This document shows positions 30,932 through 43,209 of a DNA stretch of 64,000 bases, piece by piece. The notes beneath the pieces were generated by a model. That model was given only the letters and a program-made list of their open reading frames with translations, ran no database searches and was not told the origin of the DNA. The stretch spans positions 8,540,200-8,604,199 of the forward strand of contig OY992519.1 in assembly GCA_963921215.1 (NCBI GenBank), given 5' to 3'. Both the position numbers and the translations under genes were made by a program. The DNA is from Scoparia ambigualis. Its lineage: Eukaryota > Arthropoda > Insecta > Lepidoptera > Crambidae. The first letter of the stretch is position 1; each line of letters begins with the position of its first letter.

Positions 30932-31342
30932 TGTTAATCGAAAATTAACATGTTTGTTTATATTTCATTGTGTATCATCTTAATGTTTAACGCCTTTGCA
31001 TTATCGATCTTACGTTCAAAAAAAAGAATCACTTGCCATTCAATCAAAAACCTGTCTAGTTTATAGGAGTAGTAAAAATGTGATTAAAGATGGCAGTCGG
31101 CCATGCATTGGTTTTCTCATAAAAGGCGTGTGTACGCCATGTAATATTAACTATATTAGTTAAATCAGTTGTTCATTGGTTTTGTCATCAAGGCGTGTGG
31201 ATGCCAGTTCAATATTCATTGTGGTCATTCATTGGTTTTCGGATTCAAGGGCGCGTGGACGCCATTTCATGTAAATTATAGTAGTTAAATCTTGTTACCT
31301 ATTAAAATCAGTGTGACAAAGTAAAGTGTTTGTTTTTCAACA
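30932..31342 (+). repeat. BEL-1 3' LTR
   Basis: Starts TGTTAATCG directly after the polypurine tract and ends TTCAACA, the usual TG..CA form. Within it, three copies of a 56-68-bp unit starting CATTGGTTTT (31106, 31174, 31230) each contain a GGCGTGTG-NACGCC-like hairpin. The call rests on the tract, the termini and the position; there is no second LTR to compare with. Confidence 0.55.
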
Positions 31343-32219
31343 TCTAGGTCACCATCATCAACTATCAACGTCTCAAGGGGTCTAAAGCGACGCTTCGAAC
31401 CCGCCGTACGTGGCTCCTTGAGAAAGTCATCATCAACATGTACGATCCTTGGCCGTCGCGATCACGGCTGGCCGAGAAAATCTACGCAACCCTAAAGTCG
31501 TTAAAAGAGATAAGAGCTACGCGATAGAAAGAGAGGCAACTGCTAGGTCAATTTGACTGTAGGTAAGGAAGCGTTGTGCGACCTGAAGTGCACTTTATTG
31601 TGGCTTTGCAAGAGTCGCTATTTATTCAAATGGCTTTGCGGAGTTGATCTTCTGCACTTGTACTATTATGTATTCTGTGTCTGTGCTGCGCCGCCGCCGC
31701 CGCCGCCCGCCAGGACGCTTTAGTACGTATTAGTTTATCTGCTTTGTGATAGATGTCGCTAGTCAATTACTAATTATTAATAATAACTATTAATTATGTT
31801 TTAATCTAATTTAACAATCTCACATCACATCACTTCTACATGAAATTTCTGATACGGTGGGTGTAGTGTATTTACATTAAATTCAAGTGATTAAGATAGT
31901 AAGTATGAAACAGTCAACACTGTTTCTTATCGTACAGTGCCGAGTGCAAAAAACGACTAAGAAAGAATTGAGATCGTTTTGTATGTTTATTAATATCCAC
32001 CCGTAATCTTGGTGCATTCAGTATCATCGGATACTTGGAGACAAAAAAAAATGGTGACGACGATCCCGTTAATTTTTTTTTTTTTTCAAATGGTAAGGTG
32101 GGTATACTTTTGCTTAGGAGAACTAGGTGGCCAGTATCTCAAGGTTTATTTCAGTATAACATGGTAACACTTTTAAATGTTTAGTTACCTATAAGTATAA
32201 AAATGAATTTGTGACATAC
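31343..32219. other. Intergenic between BEL-1 and receptor exons
   Basis: No coding exon is supported. A GCC trinucleotide run (about 31684-31710) and poly-T runs near 32046 and 32074 occur. The downstream part may be an intron or 3' region of the minus-strand receptor gene; I could not find its last exon. Confidence 0.4.
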
Positions 32220-32624
32220 CGATGCGACAAGTGAGCGAGACAATGTGAATAGCCCCATTGGAGAGTAAGCGACTGTGTTCAGCATGAGGTACTGGGAGAA
32301 CTTTTTAAGCTCTACGGAGATGGGTAGCTCCTTGTATTTGTTGAGCATCCTACTGACCAGAAGGTTGGTACGGTCAATCTGGTAATAAAGTTAATAACAG
32401 TTAGAAGTTACACATTAATTGCTAGGAGTAACTGCTAGGATCTTGCCAATATCTTACAGCGAATTACCAACAGTCTTATTGTATGCTATGCTATGTATAA
32501 AATAACTAACGTACTTCGGTTAATGTTCTGTAGCAGGGCTCGCTGGTTTCCACGATCCAGAGGCAATATGTGCCGCCCCATATCGCAAGCATCATCACTG
32601 AGTTGATTGACGACCATTCAATGA
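32220..32624 (-). CDS. Two exons of a gustatory-receptor-like gene
   Basis: Read on the minus strand. Exon one, 32624 to 32515, follows a GTTTTCAG acceptor and ends at GAA/GTACGT. It encodes IEWSSINSVMMLAIWGGTYC... and ETSEPCYRTLTE. Exon two, 32378 to 32220, follows TTATTACCAG and ends TCG/GTATGT. It encodes LLVSRMLNKYKELPISVELKKF...MGLFTLSRSLVAS. Both splice phases fit (phase 0 between them). The pattern of a Cys-Glu membrane segment, then LPIS..LKKFSQYL..N..A..P.GLFTL.RSL, is that of the C-terminal part of insect seven-transmembrane chemoreceptors (7tm_7). The final exon with the TYxxxxxQF signature was not seen, and upstream exons are outside what I can identify, so this may be a gene fragment broken by transposons. 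Confidence 0.6.
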
Positions 32625-34269
32625 CTGAAAACACATTTATGCATCAGGGCCTTACCATCACCTCTTAGTTCGTATTACTTAGATCTTACTATGCAAATTC
32701 CCATACGAATTTTGCGTAGTAAGATTAAAGTGATACTACTATAAAAGGTGGCAGTAGGGCCCCGACTGTTTATTTATTGATTTACAAACATCAGTTTACA
32801 CTATTACTTGTATATAAAAAGCATGCATAATATGTAACATAATGTTTGAGTGTAACCAACACTTAAATGCACGTACGACTTGAACATAATATTTACAACA
32901 GTATGTACGTTATATCATTTGAATAATTACTACCATTAGAGGAAAAAAGTGGATAATGTGTTAATTGCAGTATGACAATAATCACAGATATCGGAATAGG
33001 TAGACTTTTCATATACTTCTGCATGTTGGCATAGCATGGATACATCCAGACATATATTCGTACAAACATATGCATATCACGCCCGTTTAGCGGCGGGGTT
33101 GGCAGAGACCACAACTTTATTCAGCTACGATTCTGATACACTTCTTTGGCTTCATACTGTGATAATAACTTTCCTCGGTCCTTGGCTTAGGATACACACA
33201 GATAAATTTAATTATTTCCGGATGTTGATTCTTATATCCTTGTAAAACATGTCGATACCAGAATTGGCGTAAATGACATTTTGGCGAAAAATAGTTTTTT
33301 TATACGACTAATCTCAGTTTTTCGAACTCTGTAATGGAACATTTAAAGTGTTCCTATTTTTTAAAAATATTCTTCACGACCCTAATATTGGAGTGTTACA
33401 TTATACAGTGCTTAGTGGCAATAATTGTTGTAAAGGACGTCATATTTATGTCATCTGTCAGCGTATTGTACACTCGCTTTAATGTAGCAGTAGGTTGTAA
33501 ATTACACTTTGAATTAAAATACCTATACAACCTGATTATTCTTAAAGAAATAAAATTTGTATGGGTACAGTTTATTAACAATATGTTACAAAAAGCTTAG
33601 AAATGCTATCAAAGAGACGGGAACGAAGAGCAATGTAAAATCAAGTAAAGCAAAAGAAACCGAATCCAATGTCATTAAAACTGAAGAAGGTATGGAGGAT
33701 GTGGATGTACACTTATTTCGTTTTTTTTGTATTATTTTAGTTACAATACAGGTTACTGTTATGATTACAGTATGTTAAACTAACATAAACTTAAAAGCTA
33801 AACTATAACCTAACAACTTGTATCCTATTTAAGTATTATTATTTAAGTGGTAGATTTATAAAATGTAACAACTAATCTTTACAATGCAAGATTTTTGTCT
33901 AATGAATTGTTAGTGCATTTTAATTTGTTAGTGTACTGCGAAATAAAAGCACAAATACAGCGTTTCAGCAGTCACGCACAGCGACAAGGCAGATATACTT
34001 TTGAAGACTTTTGGATCTAAGACAAAAACATCAACATCTGGATGGCTCTATACTAGTTCGTTGTAGAGGCAAAACGACGTATTATTGCGAAAAACTTAGG
34101 GTGTGAAAATTTTTGGGTTTCGGGTTCTGTAAAGTGTGTTAAAGCTAATGGACGAAAGAAATGATGGAGAATCAACAACCGAATGATCTATTTTATATAA
34201 ATAAATGAGTTCACCGCGCCTACGCCTTGCCTCGAGATTGCTCAAATTAAACTATTTCATATTTGTAAG
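32625..34269. other. Intergenic or intronic, with repeat remnant
   Basis: A decayed lepidopteran repeat (ACGCCCGTTTAGCGGCGGGG, then GGCAGAGACCACAAC) lies at about 33065-33180. An open stretch at about 33599-33690 bounded by AG and GTATGG would encode a Lys/Glu-rich peptide, but nothing supports it beyond the splice-like borders. No other gene is seen. Confidence 0.4.
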
Positions 34270-34480
34270 TGTTAGCGCCCAACGCTATTTTGTCTGTGGT
34301 CGCGAGCGCGTTGCCATAAATAACGAGAGGCGCGCGGCCGCCAATATTGATGGCGCTAATTTTGCTGTCTAATTAAAAAATTTACTTCTTGTACTGCATT
34401 CACCAAACAAAGTTCAATAAAACTAAATTACAACAAATAATACGAGTTTCTATGAAATTCCATATGTCTACGACGAGACA
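34270..34480 (+). repeat. BEL-2 5' LTR
   Basis: Begins TGTTAGCGCCCAACG and ends GACGAGACA. It is followed after five bases by the primer-binding-type sequence TGGTGACCCCGAAG (34486-34499), typical of BEL/Pao elements. Short at 211 bp. No matching 3' LTR was found after 51830. Confidence 0.7.
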
Positions 34481-34499
34481 TAATTTGGTGACCCCGAAG

Positions 34500-35149
34500 T
34501 GATTCAAACAAACAGTAAAATCAAAGAAGAAAACCTGCCAACAATATACTGATATCGCCGGGCAGTGCCGCATCTAAAGCGCCACCTCGCTGCAGAATAT
34601 TTACGTCAGTTAAGTGCCTTGGGTTTTCCATTCCTCCCTTCTAAAGTCATTTCAAAGCAAAGTCAAAGTCCCTATTGAAATAAATTTCACTTGTGTTTCG
34701 CAGTGCAAATAGTCATCATTATCATACTTACAAGTTACAAGTAAAACATAAAACGTATACTTAGGTACTTAGTTCTTATTAATAATAGCATAGTTATAAT
34801 TTTATAATTATATTTATGTAGATATCAATAAACATAGTAAATTAATTAGGTTTGCCTTCCTTCGCACTAGTTTTTGCGCGATATTTAGTGGTATTTTGGC
34901 CGACTAATTCCAGAGTTGTTGGTTACGTCAACTGGATCGTGATTGCTAAGCGGCTGTGGCGCTTGGTGCATCCCGATCCCGGTCCCGGCCCCAGGTATCG
35001 CCGTGTGAGGAGCGTGAGACAAACAATTTAATTTATAACTAAAAAACGTTGCGTTGTGTATTTGATTTATGAACTGTTAGTGTTCAGCTGCTAGTATTGC
35101 AATAGGAATTTAATTTAAATTTAAATTTTATATTTTTTATTATTTAATA
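34500..35149 (+). other. BEL-2 leader
   Basis: Untranslated leader between the primer-binding site and the gag ATG at 35150. Mostly AT-rich, with a GC-rich stretch at about 34940-35010. No gene. Confidence 0.5.
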
Positions 35150-36384
35150 ATGGCCGAAGTAAAAGATCTTTTAACAAAAAGAAGTTCAATTAAAGGCCAA
35201 GTAACAAAATTTAAAAATTATATTAACAAAATCACAACGCAACCTACATTCTCGGCTGTCGAGTTTGCCGAGTTATCCATAAAGCTAAGCAGATTTGAAA
35301 GCCTGTCTACTAAATTTGATGACTTGCAGACTCAGATAGAGATTTTAAATTCAGATTTTTTGGATTATGAGATTGATGAGCGTGAGCGCATTGAGCAAGA
35401 CATAATTACGTGTACAGCTATAGCAAAAACCTTAGTCGAAAAGCAAAACGAATTAAAATCCTTTGAACAAGAGAAGATAAAACGAGATTCTGTATGTATG
35501 GAAGCTCAATGCTCTTTCGGCCACAACCACGAATCTATAGGTATCCGATTACCGCAAATTCAAATTGCTAAATTTGACGAATCATTTTTCCGTTGGCTTG
35601 AGTTCCACGATACTTTTTCTAACTTAATTCACAATAACTCGCGTATTTCAGATATACAAAAATTTCATTACTTATTGTCTTACCTTGATGGCGAGGCAAA
35701 GCGCATAGTTACAAATATTGAAGTTTCCTCTGCTAACTACATTACTGCATGGCAATTACTCTGCGATCGATACAATAATAAAAGATTATTAATTAACTAT
35801 CACCTAAAATCTTTATTTAATATTTAGTTTAGTTTATTAAGTCTGAAGGTTCCTTACGGTTTTTTATTGATCATATTACTAAAAATTTACGCGCCTTGTC
35901 CAACCTTGGTCAACCAACGAATCAGTGGGACACCATAATTGTATTTATGTTAACATCCAAGTTAGACAACAACACATTGACTAAATGGGAGGAGCAACGT
36001 AATAACTTAAACGGCATCCCTACATTAGAACAATTTAAATCATTTTTAATTGATCGTGCCCATGTCCTAGAATCCATACATCGGAATAAAGAAAGCAACT
36101 ACACTAAATTACAGACACAAAAGAGAGATGGCGCTAGTAGTATTCGACAAAACACAAAGTCATTAAATGCAGTCCTTCAAAATAATAATTTAATCTTTCT
36201 TTGCATTATTTGTAATCAGAACTATAGAATTTATGAATGTCCTACATTTAAATCAAAACCCATTAACGAAAAATTAGCAGATGTGTCAAAATATAAACTT
36301 TGTTCAAATTGTTTAAGACAAGGCCATACCCTTAGAGATTGTCGTATGGGGCCTTGTAGGTATTGTAAAAAACGCCATAATTAA
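35150..36384 (+). pseudogene. BEL-2 gag
   Basis: The ATG at 35150 opens a coiled-coil-rich N-terminus (MAEVKDLLTKRSSIKGQV). The capsid core follows (RLPQIQIAKFDESFFRWLEFHDTFSN...YLDGEAKRIV). A frameshift lies near 35825-35840, after which the same protein continues. The zinc knuckles CIICNQNYRIYECP and CSNCLRQGHTLRDC...CRYCKKRHN close the product. The TAA at 36382-36384 is in frame with the protease that follows, so it is a likely premature stop. Confidence 0.85.
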
Positions 36385-39090
36385 CTGCTACATAATAGTT
36401 CTATGGATTCTAAAGTAGATGTTCATGGACCTAAAATATCTTTAGTAAATTTTTCTAAGGCAAGGTCTAACCAGATTATTTTATCTACTGCCCTAATTGA
36501 GGTCATAAATCCGTCGACTAAAGAGGCAGCCAAAGCGCGTGCCTTACTGGATTCAGGCAGTCAGTCATCATTTATAAAGAAATCTTTGAAGGAGAGGATG
36601 GGTTTAGAAACCGTCCCCACAACCATTACAGTTATTGGTATTAGTAATTGTCACGCCAACACAATCACTGAAAGATGTGTCGTGCAACTACAATCCCGCA
36701 ATAATAATAATTTTAAAATTAAACTATCTTGTTTTGTCTTAAACAAGCTGACCGGGAAAATACCAAGTTTTCCTCTAAACACATCTCAATTCAACATACC
36801 ACAGAATGTAGACCTGGCTGACCCACAATTTGATCAGCCAGGTCCAATAGACATCTTGATCGGAGCCGATATATTCTGGGATGTTATAGGTTGTGAACAA
36901 AAATCACTAGGTGAATGCAACCCTCAATTACATAATTCCCTATTTGGTTGGTTGATTGGGGGCGAAATAAACATACCGAATTTAAACATAAAATTAAATA
37001 AACAACTACAAATTTCATTAAAATCTAATAACAATAAAACATTACAATTTTACTCAGACAAACTAAAAGAAAACGCAATAAATTACAATATAAATTACAA
37101 AACTACAAATAATTCATTAATTTAAAAAAAAAGTCACATAATTCATTACAAAATAATATTATACATAACAACCATGTAGATTTATTCAAGCAGGATTTGT
37201 CCAAAGAATCCCAGGTAGATAATTTTATTAAACGTTTTTGGGAGTTAGAAGAACTTCCCCGAAAATCACTTTTAAGCGAATCTGGAAGAACATGTGAAAA
37301 TCTTTTTATAAAACATACAATAAGGTTAGATACAGGCAGATTTTGTGTTAGGTTACCACTACGTGACTCACCTCTATGTTTAGGTGACACCTATATGCTA
37401 GCAAAAAAACGATTTCTCAATTTGGAGAAACGTTTTAGAAAAAACCCTAATTTAAAAATGCAATATGTACAATTCATGAAAGAGTATGAAGCATTAGGCC
37501 ATCTTTCAAGGTCCAAGGTTCACTTACCCAAAATCTCATATTTCCTATGTCATCATGCTGTCTTCAAGGACTCCAGTGAGACAACCAAAATCCGTCTTGT
37601 GTTTGACGGCTCTGCACCTTCCTCTTCTGGATACTCTGTCAATGACTTGCAGCTGGTAGGTCCAAATATACAGGATTCTCTTTTCTCCATATTGATTCGT
37701 GCTCGACAACACAGGTATTTGCTAACCGGGGACATCGAAAAGGCTTACCGGCAAATCGAAGTACATACCGGTGACAGAAACCTGCAGCTGATCCTATGGA
37801 GAGAGGATGAGTCATTACCTATACAAACAATGCATTTGAATACGGTCACTTACGGAACCGCAAGTGCCAGTTTTTTAAGCACGCGCTGCCTTTGGCAGAT
37901 AGGAGAGGAGTGTAATGATAATCTTATTAAAACTATAATACAAAGAGACTTTTACGTTGACGACCTAATTACGGGGTCAAACAACTAAGAAGAATTAAGT
38001 TACATTCAAAATTATATAAGTAAGGAGCTCCAAAAGGGTTGCTTTAACTTACGTAAGTTTAAAACAAATGCAAAATCTATTTTTAATTCACCTGAACTTC
38101 AAGATATATTAACTATCAGCGAATCTTCGAACACACTTGGACTTAATTGGAATCCTAATAAAGATAGGTACACTACACTTACCTATGTCTATATCTTGTC
38201 AAAACAATGTTATTACTAAACGGTATATTATGTCTAATGCATTCAAAATATTTGACCCTTTAGGTCTTCTTAGTCCTTGCATAATGATACCGAAATTAAT
38301 GTTACAAAATCTGTGGCAGCAAAAGGTTGACTGGGACCAACCTGTCCCAGATGCTATTATAAATCAATGGCATGATTTCACTAACGACTTGTTCTCTCTT
38401 TCCACGCTACAAATTCCAAGACGTGTGTTGTGTGATAATCCAATGTCCATTCAGCTCCACACATTCTGTGACGCCTCACAGGTAGGCTATAGAGCTTGCG
38501 TATATATGCGCTCAGTTGAAGGCAACGGTGACGTCACGGTGAAATTACTGTGATCTAAGTCTAGAGTAGCACCCTTAATGCCGTCGCCGATCCCTCGGCT
38601 CGAACTATGTGCCGCCCTTCTGGCAGCTCGCTTGTACAAAAGTGTCACAGAATCAATACACTATACTCCACATACCATAATACACTGGACTGATTCTACA
38701 GTGGTCCTAGGGTGGTTAGCAAAAATTTCTACAAAATTAAAAACTTTTGTCGCCAACAGAGTTGGTGAAATCCTAGAAACTACTAATCTACTGTCTTGGA
38801 GGTACGTTCCTACCAAGGAAAATCCTGCCGACTTAATTTCAAGAGGTGTAAATCCTACCCAACTAGTAAATAATACATTGTGGTGGCACGGTCCTCAATA
38901 TTTGTTAAATGATGAATCTAAGTGGCCTGTCTTAAAACAAAAAATGTTAGAAGATTTACCCGACACAAAAATAACTCTTAATACACTAGGTACTTACATT
39001 TAAATTTGAATCAATAATAGATATAAAAAGGTTTTCTAAGCTAAATAGATTAAAAAGAACAGTATGCTATGTAAAACGATTTATTCGGCT
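36385..39090 (+). pseudogene. BEL-2 pol, N-terminal part
   Basis: Protease with ALLDSGSQSSFI (near 36540), then RT (RLVFDGSAPSSSGYSVNDLQL near 37590, FYVDDLITGS near 37950), then RNase H (FCDASQVGYRACVYMR near 38465, PRLELCAALLAARL near 38590). Breaks: a frameshift between 37125 and 37197, a TAA at 37986-37988, a frameshift near 38165, and TGA at 38551-38553, where a Cys codon would be expected. The reading ends at the Gypsy LTR. Confidence 0.85.
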
Positions 39091-39095
39091 GGGCT

Positions 39096-39903
39096 TGCCC
39101 TTCTCAGGCTCGTCAGGGGTGGGTCACAAAAAAAAGATTACAGACTTCTTCATAAAAATATATTGTCTTGCCTCCTAGCCGCGACAATGACGAGTTAGGG
39201 AGATGAGGTACACTGGCCTGACTAAGGAGTCCACCTCTGCAGCTTCCAGGTATCCGTTGAAGTTGCCCTTCCTTCGAAAGATGTAGGTTGGTGGGTAGGT
39301 GGATTTCAATCGACGGGTCGAATTGCGTGACAATCTCTCGTCGGCGGCTTCTTTATACCGCCAATTCCGTAAGGGGGATCCTGGAATCACCAGTCCACGT
39401 ATTAAGGAGGGCACTATTAAGGAGGACAAATTCCTAGACTCCCTAAGTCTAACCAGTAACCTCTAGGATTTAAAACACTAGGCAAAGCAGCACCAAGCAC
39501 AATATAATAATTACTTAACTAAAATTACAATGCTGCACTAAAGGCTTTTTATAAAACTATGAGAACTCACCCCAGCGGGATCGAATCTAATTTATTATAT
39601 TATTTAGATATCACTCGTACGTAACAGTTGTAACGGCAGAGAGCACAAAATTTGACACGGGCTTCGCGTAAGAATGCAGTAAGCAGTATGGCTGGCGAGT
39701 GAATCCGAACAAAGACGATGATTAACGAAGGCCGCGACCGCCGTAGGGATGCACAAGCGTCTTGTCGCGAATAATAACTCGTTTCGACAATACCTTACTT
39801 TGAAGGTTCCGTATCTAATTTTATTACATTTTTTAACTAATTTTATTAGATTAAATACTTATATAAAAATCTACTTTACGTGCATTTAAAATGCAACGTT
39901 ACA
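39096..39903 (-). repeat. Gypsy 3' LTR
   Basis: About 808 bp, nearly identical to 45394-46200. Differences are one single-base indel (GAGGTACACTGG against GAGTACACTGG) and a handful of substitutions. It begins (minus strand) TGTAACGTTGCATTTTAAATG. A further 10-17 bases at its outer end look related to the other LTR but are diverged. Confidence 0.9.
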
Positions 39904-39991
39904 GTACCCCGCCGCAAAAAGTAGGGTTTTTCCTAAAGTCTTGAGAAAAATCCGTCTACTAATAAACTACAAGACCTAAGCTAGAAGAACA

Positions 39992-42900
39992 TCACTCTCT
40001 GTAATGGTTCAGCTTAAAATCCTTTATATGCCAGCACCCTATAGATTTACCAGACATGTCCATTAATTCATACACGAGAGGAGATTTCTTATCTACAATG
40101 ATGCATTTGACATATTTTGGAGCTAGTTTTTTATTAAAATAATTATCTTTATTACTTAAGAGAAACGTTCTCTTCCAAACTATATCCCCAACTTTGAATT
40201 CAGCAGGTCGGCGGCGTAAATTGTAAGTATGACAATTCCGGGAATGGGCCTGAAGCAATAAGGACTGAATTTTATCAAAAATACTGGAAAGAATGCCTAA
40301 ATTGCCGGCATACGAATCGCGAGGTTCATATATTATATGATCAGATTCAGCATCGATATAGTGCGAGCCACACACTACTAACTCGCGATTATAGACAAGA
40401 AATGCCGGAGTGTAACCAGTAACTTCATTTACAGAACTATTGATTGCAAATTGAACTTTAGGTATCAGGGTATCCCAAATTCGATGGTCATCTTCAATAA
40501 ACGTTGATATAGCTGTCATTATTGTTTTGTTATAACGCTCTACCGTGTTTACATGAGGAGAATATTTCGGAGTATAGTGCAATTTAGGTACCTTATATTT
40601 AGATAGCATGTTTTTGAGGGTAGCACTCACAAACTGCTTCCCATTATCTAGAATTACTGTCGAGGGAATACCATGTATCAAAAAAACGTTCTCTTCAAGA
40701 ATACGAGTTACTTTTTCCGCCGTAGCTTTTATAATAGGAAACAATAAACAATATTTGCTAAAACAACACACAATAACCAATATATAGCAATTTTGTTTCC
40801 TAGTTTGGGGCAAAGGACCAACGAGGTCGATGCTAATTGTTTGAAATGGTCTCGCGCAGACTTTAGGCCGACCCATCTCGCCCAATGGAGCATGATTCTG
40901 ATGTTTATGGGCTGCACAAGCATCACATGATGAAATAAATTCAGCTACATCTGCGTGCATTCCAGGCCAATAATAACGAAGGGCCAATCGTTTGTAAGTT
41001 TTATAAACTCCAAAGTGTCCAGCTGTAGGATCAGAGTGGTTTTCTTCAATTACAGCTTTTCTTTTTTCTAACGGTACCACCTGTTTCCACTCAAACTCTT
41101 TATGTAATGCACATTTGCCTTTCATGAACTTAAACAAGTTCTGATCTTTTATAGAGTAATTTGGAAAAGATGTTGGAGAGCTTTGGCAACCGTTGAAAAT
41201 ATTTAAAAACCACTCATCAGTAGATTGAGCATAGGAACCGTCGATGGCAGAAATAGTACCCATTCGAGACAGAGCATCAGGAATCACATTGTCAGCACCT
41301 CGTCGATGTTTGACTTCAAAATTAAATGCTGACAACCGAACACCCCAGCGTGCTAAACGTCCCGAAGGGTTACTTAAATTCAAGAACCATTTCAGTGCCG
41401 AGTGGTCAGTATAAACTGTGAACTTCATACCACTGTCTAGATAGCATCGCCAATGTTCAATGGCTACCAGAACAGCTAAGGCTTCGCGCTCAGTTATACT
41501 ATAGTTCCTTTCAGCCCCCGATAGTGACTTGCTCATATAAGCAATAGGATGTTCCACACCACTAATAGTTTGAGTGAGTAATGCTCCCACGCCATAATCA
41601 CTCGCTTCTGTGTGAACTTCAAAAGGTTTTGTATAATCTGGGCAAGTCAAAATAGGTGCCGAAATAAGACATTGTTTTAGTTTGTTAAAGGACTCATCTG
41701 CCTCCTGTGACCAAGAGAATTTAAGAGCCTTTTTACTTGTAGAAGTTAGTTTATTCAGTGGACCGGCGATAGAACTAAAGTTCGGTACAAACCGCCGGTA
41801 CCATGAAGCGGTACCCAAGAATCGTTTAACTTCTTTCTTGTTAGTAGGTGTAGGGAAATTAAGAATGGCCTCAACTTTACCCGGATCTACGTGCAAGCCT
41901 TTAGCATCAACTACGTAGCCCAAGTATTTTAGCTCGTTACGAAAGAATGCAGACTTTTCAAAGTTAATAGTTAAGTTAGCTGATTTCAGTTTATTACAGA
42001 CTTTTTGTAATAGAGCTATATGACCTTCAAAAGACGTTGACATAAGGACTACGTCATCCAAAAAAACAAACACAGAATTTTAAAATTCCGGTCCATAAAA
42101 CAGCTGATCCACCAATCTTTGTTGTGTAGTTGGTGCATTTGTTAGACCAAATGGCATGGTAACAAATCTATACGTTCCCCGAGATGGAACATAAAATGCT
42201 GTTTTGTCACGGTCACTTTCTGCGATACATGTCTGCCAAAATGCTTTTGAAAGATCAACGCTACTTAAATACTTCGCATCTTTAAGATTATCTAGTATCT
42301 CAGATACATAGGGTAATTTGTAAGCGTCCTTACGAGTTGCTGAGTTCAACTTTCTACTATCAAGGCAAAACCTAAGTTTTCCATCTTTTTTAGGAATTAA
42401 CAGCACGGGCGATGACCAGGGACTTTCGCAAGGTTCCACTACTCCCAGCTTCAGCATCTCATCCAATTCCTCACAAATTATTTGGAGCTTCGCCGGTGGC
42501 AACCTATAATATCTTTGGCGTATAGGTGGTGAATCGCCTGTATCTATATGGTGTTGAACCAAATGCGTGCGTCCCAGACCTACTTTTTCCGAAGAAATGT
42601 TATAAAACTGTTGAATCACTTCATCAGCCCTTGATTGTTGAGTCTCGGTTAGAATTTCATAAGAATTTAATACAACGTTTGATCTATTAACAGCTAATAT
42701 GGAATCTTCAGTGTCTTCATTGTTTAAGACAATAGATTTTGGATGCTTTAGTAGTAATTGGAATTTCTTCCAAAAATCCACACCTAAAATAAGTGCTGAT
42801 GTTACTGAAGGTATAACATAGGCTTTCAAAATATGTGTCTGACTACCAAAAGTAATTGGGAGATCGATGCAACCTATTGTAGTTAGTTTATGACCACCAG

Positions 42901-43186
42901 CAGAACTAAAAGATTGATAATCGTCGACATTACTTAAAACCAAATTACATTTATTTAAAAGTTCTAAATGTGAGTTCTTGCCAAGTATAGTAATAGCAGA
43001 ACCAGAATCTAACAGGCCACACAAAGGTATACTCTTAATATTAACAGTGACATATGGTCTTATATCACCTTCAGGTTTTTTGTCGAAGATTGCTGCTACA
43101 GAATAAGTAGAAAAATATATTTTGATAGTTGTTAACCACTCCTTCCAGTCTTGTTTATCAAATTTGTTAGAGTTGTAAGTTTTCAT
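39992..43186 (-). pseudogene. Gypsy pol (protease, RT, RNase H, integrase)
   Basis: One reading frame interrupted once. The protease has GLLDSGSAITIL (near 43010), then the RT. A TAA at 42080-42082 falls just before the FLDDVVLMS catalytic motif; the same frame resumes at once, so one base change would explain it. RNase H follows with FEVHTEASDYGVGALL, where the usual first catalytic Asp of TDAS is Glu. The integrase has a zinc region (H-H-CDAC near 40910) and the DDE residues in SIDLVGPL, LDNGKQF and NTVERYNK. It lies in the -1 frame of gag, so Gag-Pol is expected by frameshifting. Confidence 0.9.
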
Positions 43187-43209
43187 TCTGCTGCAGCAAT
43201 CTTCGCTAT

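Larger units (their letters stand above)
25302..31342 (+). mobile_element. BEL-1, a BEL/Pao LTR retrotransposon
   Basis: Gag-pol order is gag, protease, RT, RNase H, integrase, which is the BEL/Pao order. A polypurine tract (GGTGGCGGGAGGAA) precedes the 3' LTR at 30932. No 5' LTR is visible. The coding part is decayed by nonsense codons only, apart from one early frameshift. Confidence 0.85.

Noticed and set aside
31684..31710. GCC repeat as a coding or CpG-island feature
   Set aside because: A simple trinucleotide run without surrounding frame or promoter evidence.
33334..33778. Small plus-strand frames of 60-90 codons
   Set aside because: No recognisable motif; only splice-like borders around 33599-33690, too weak to call.
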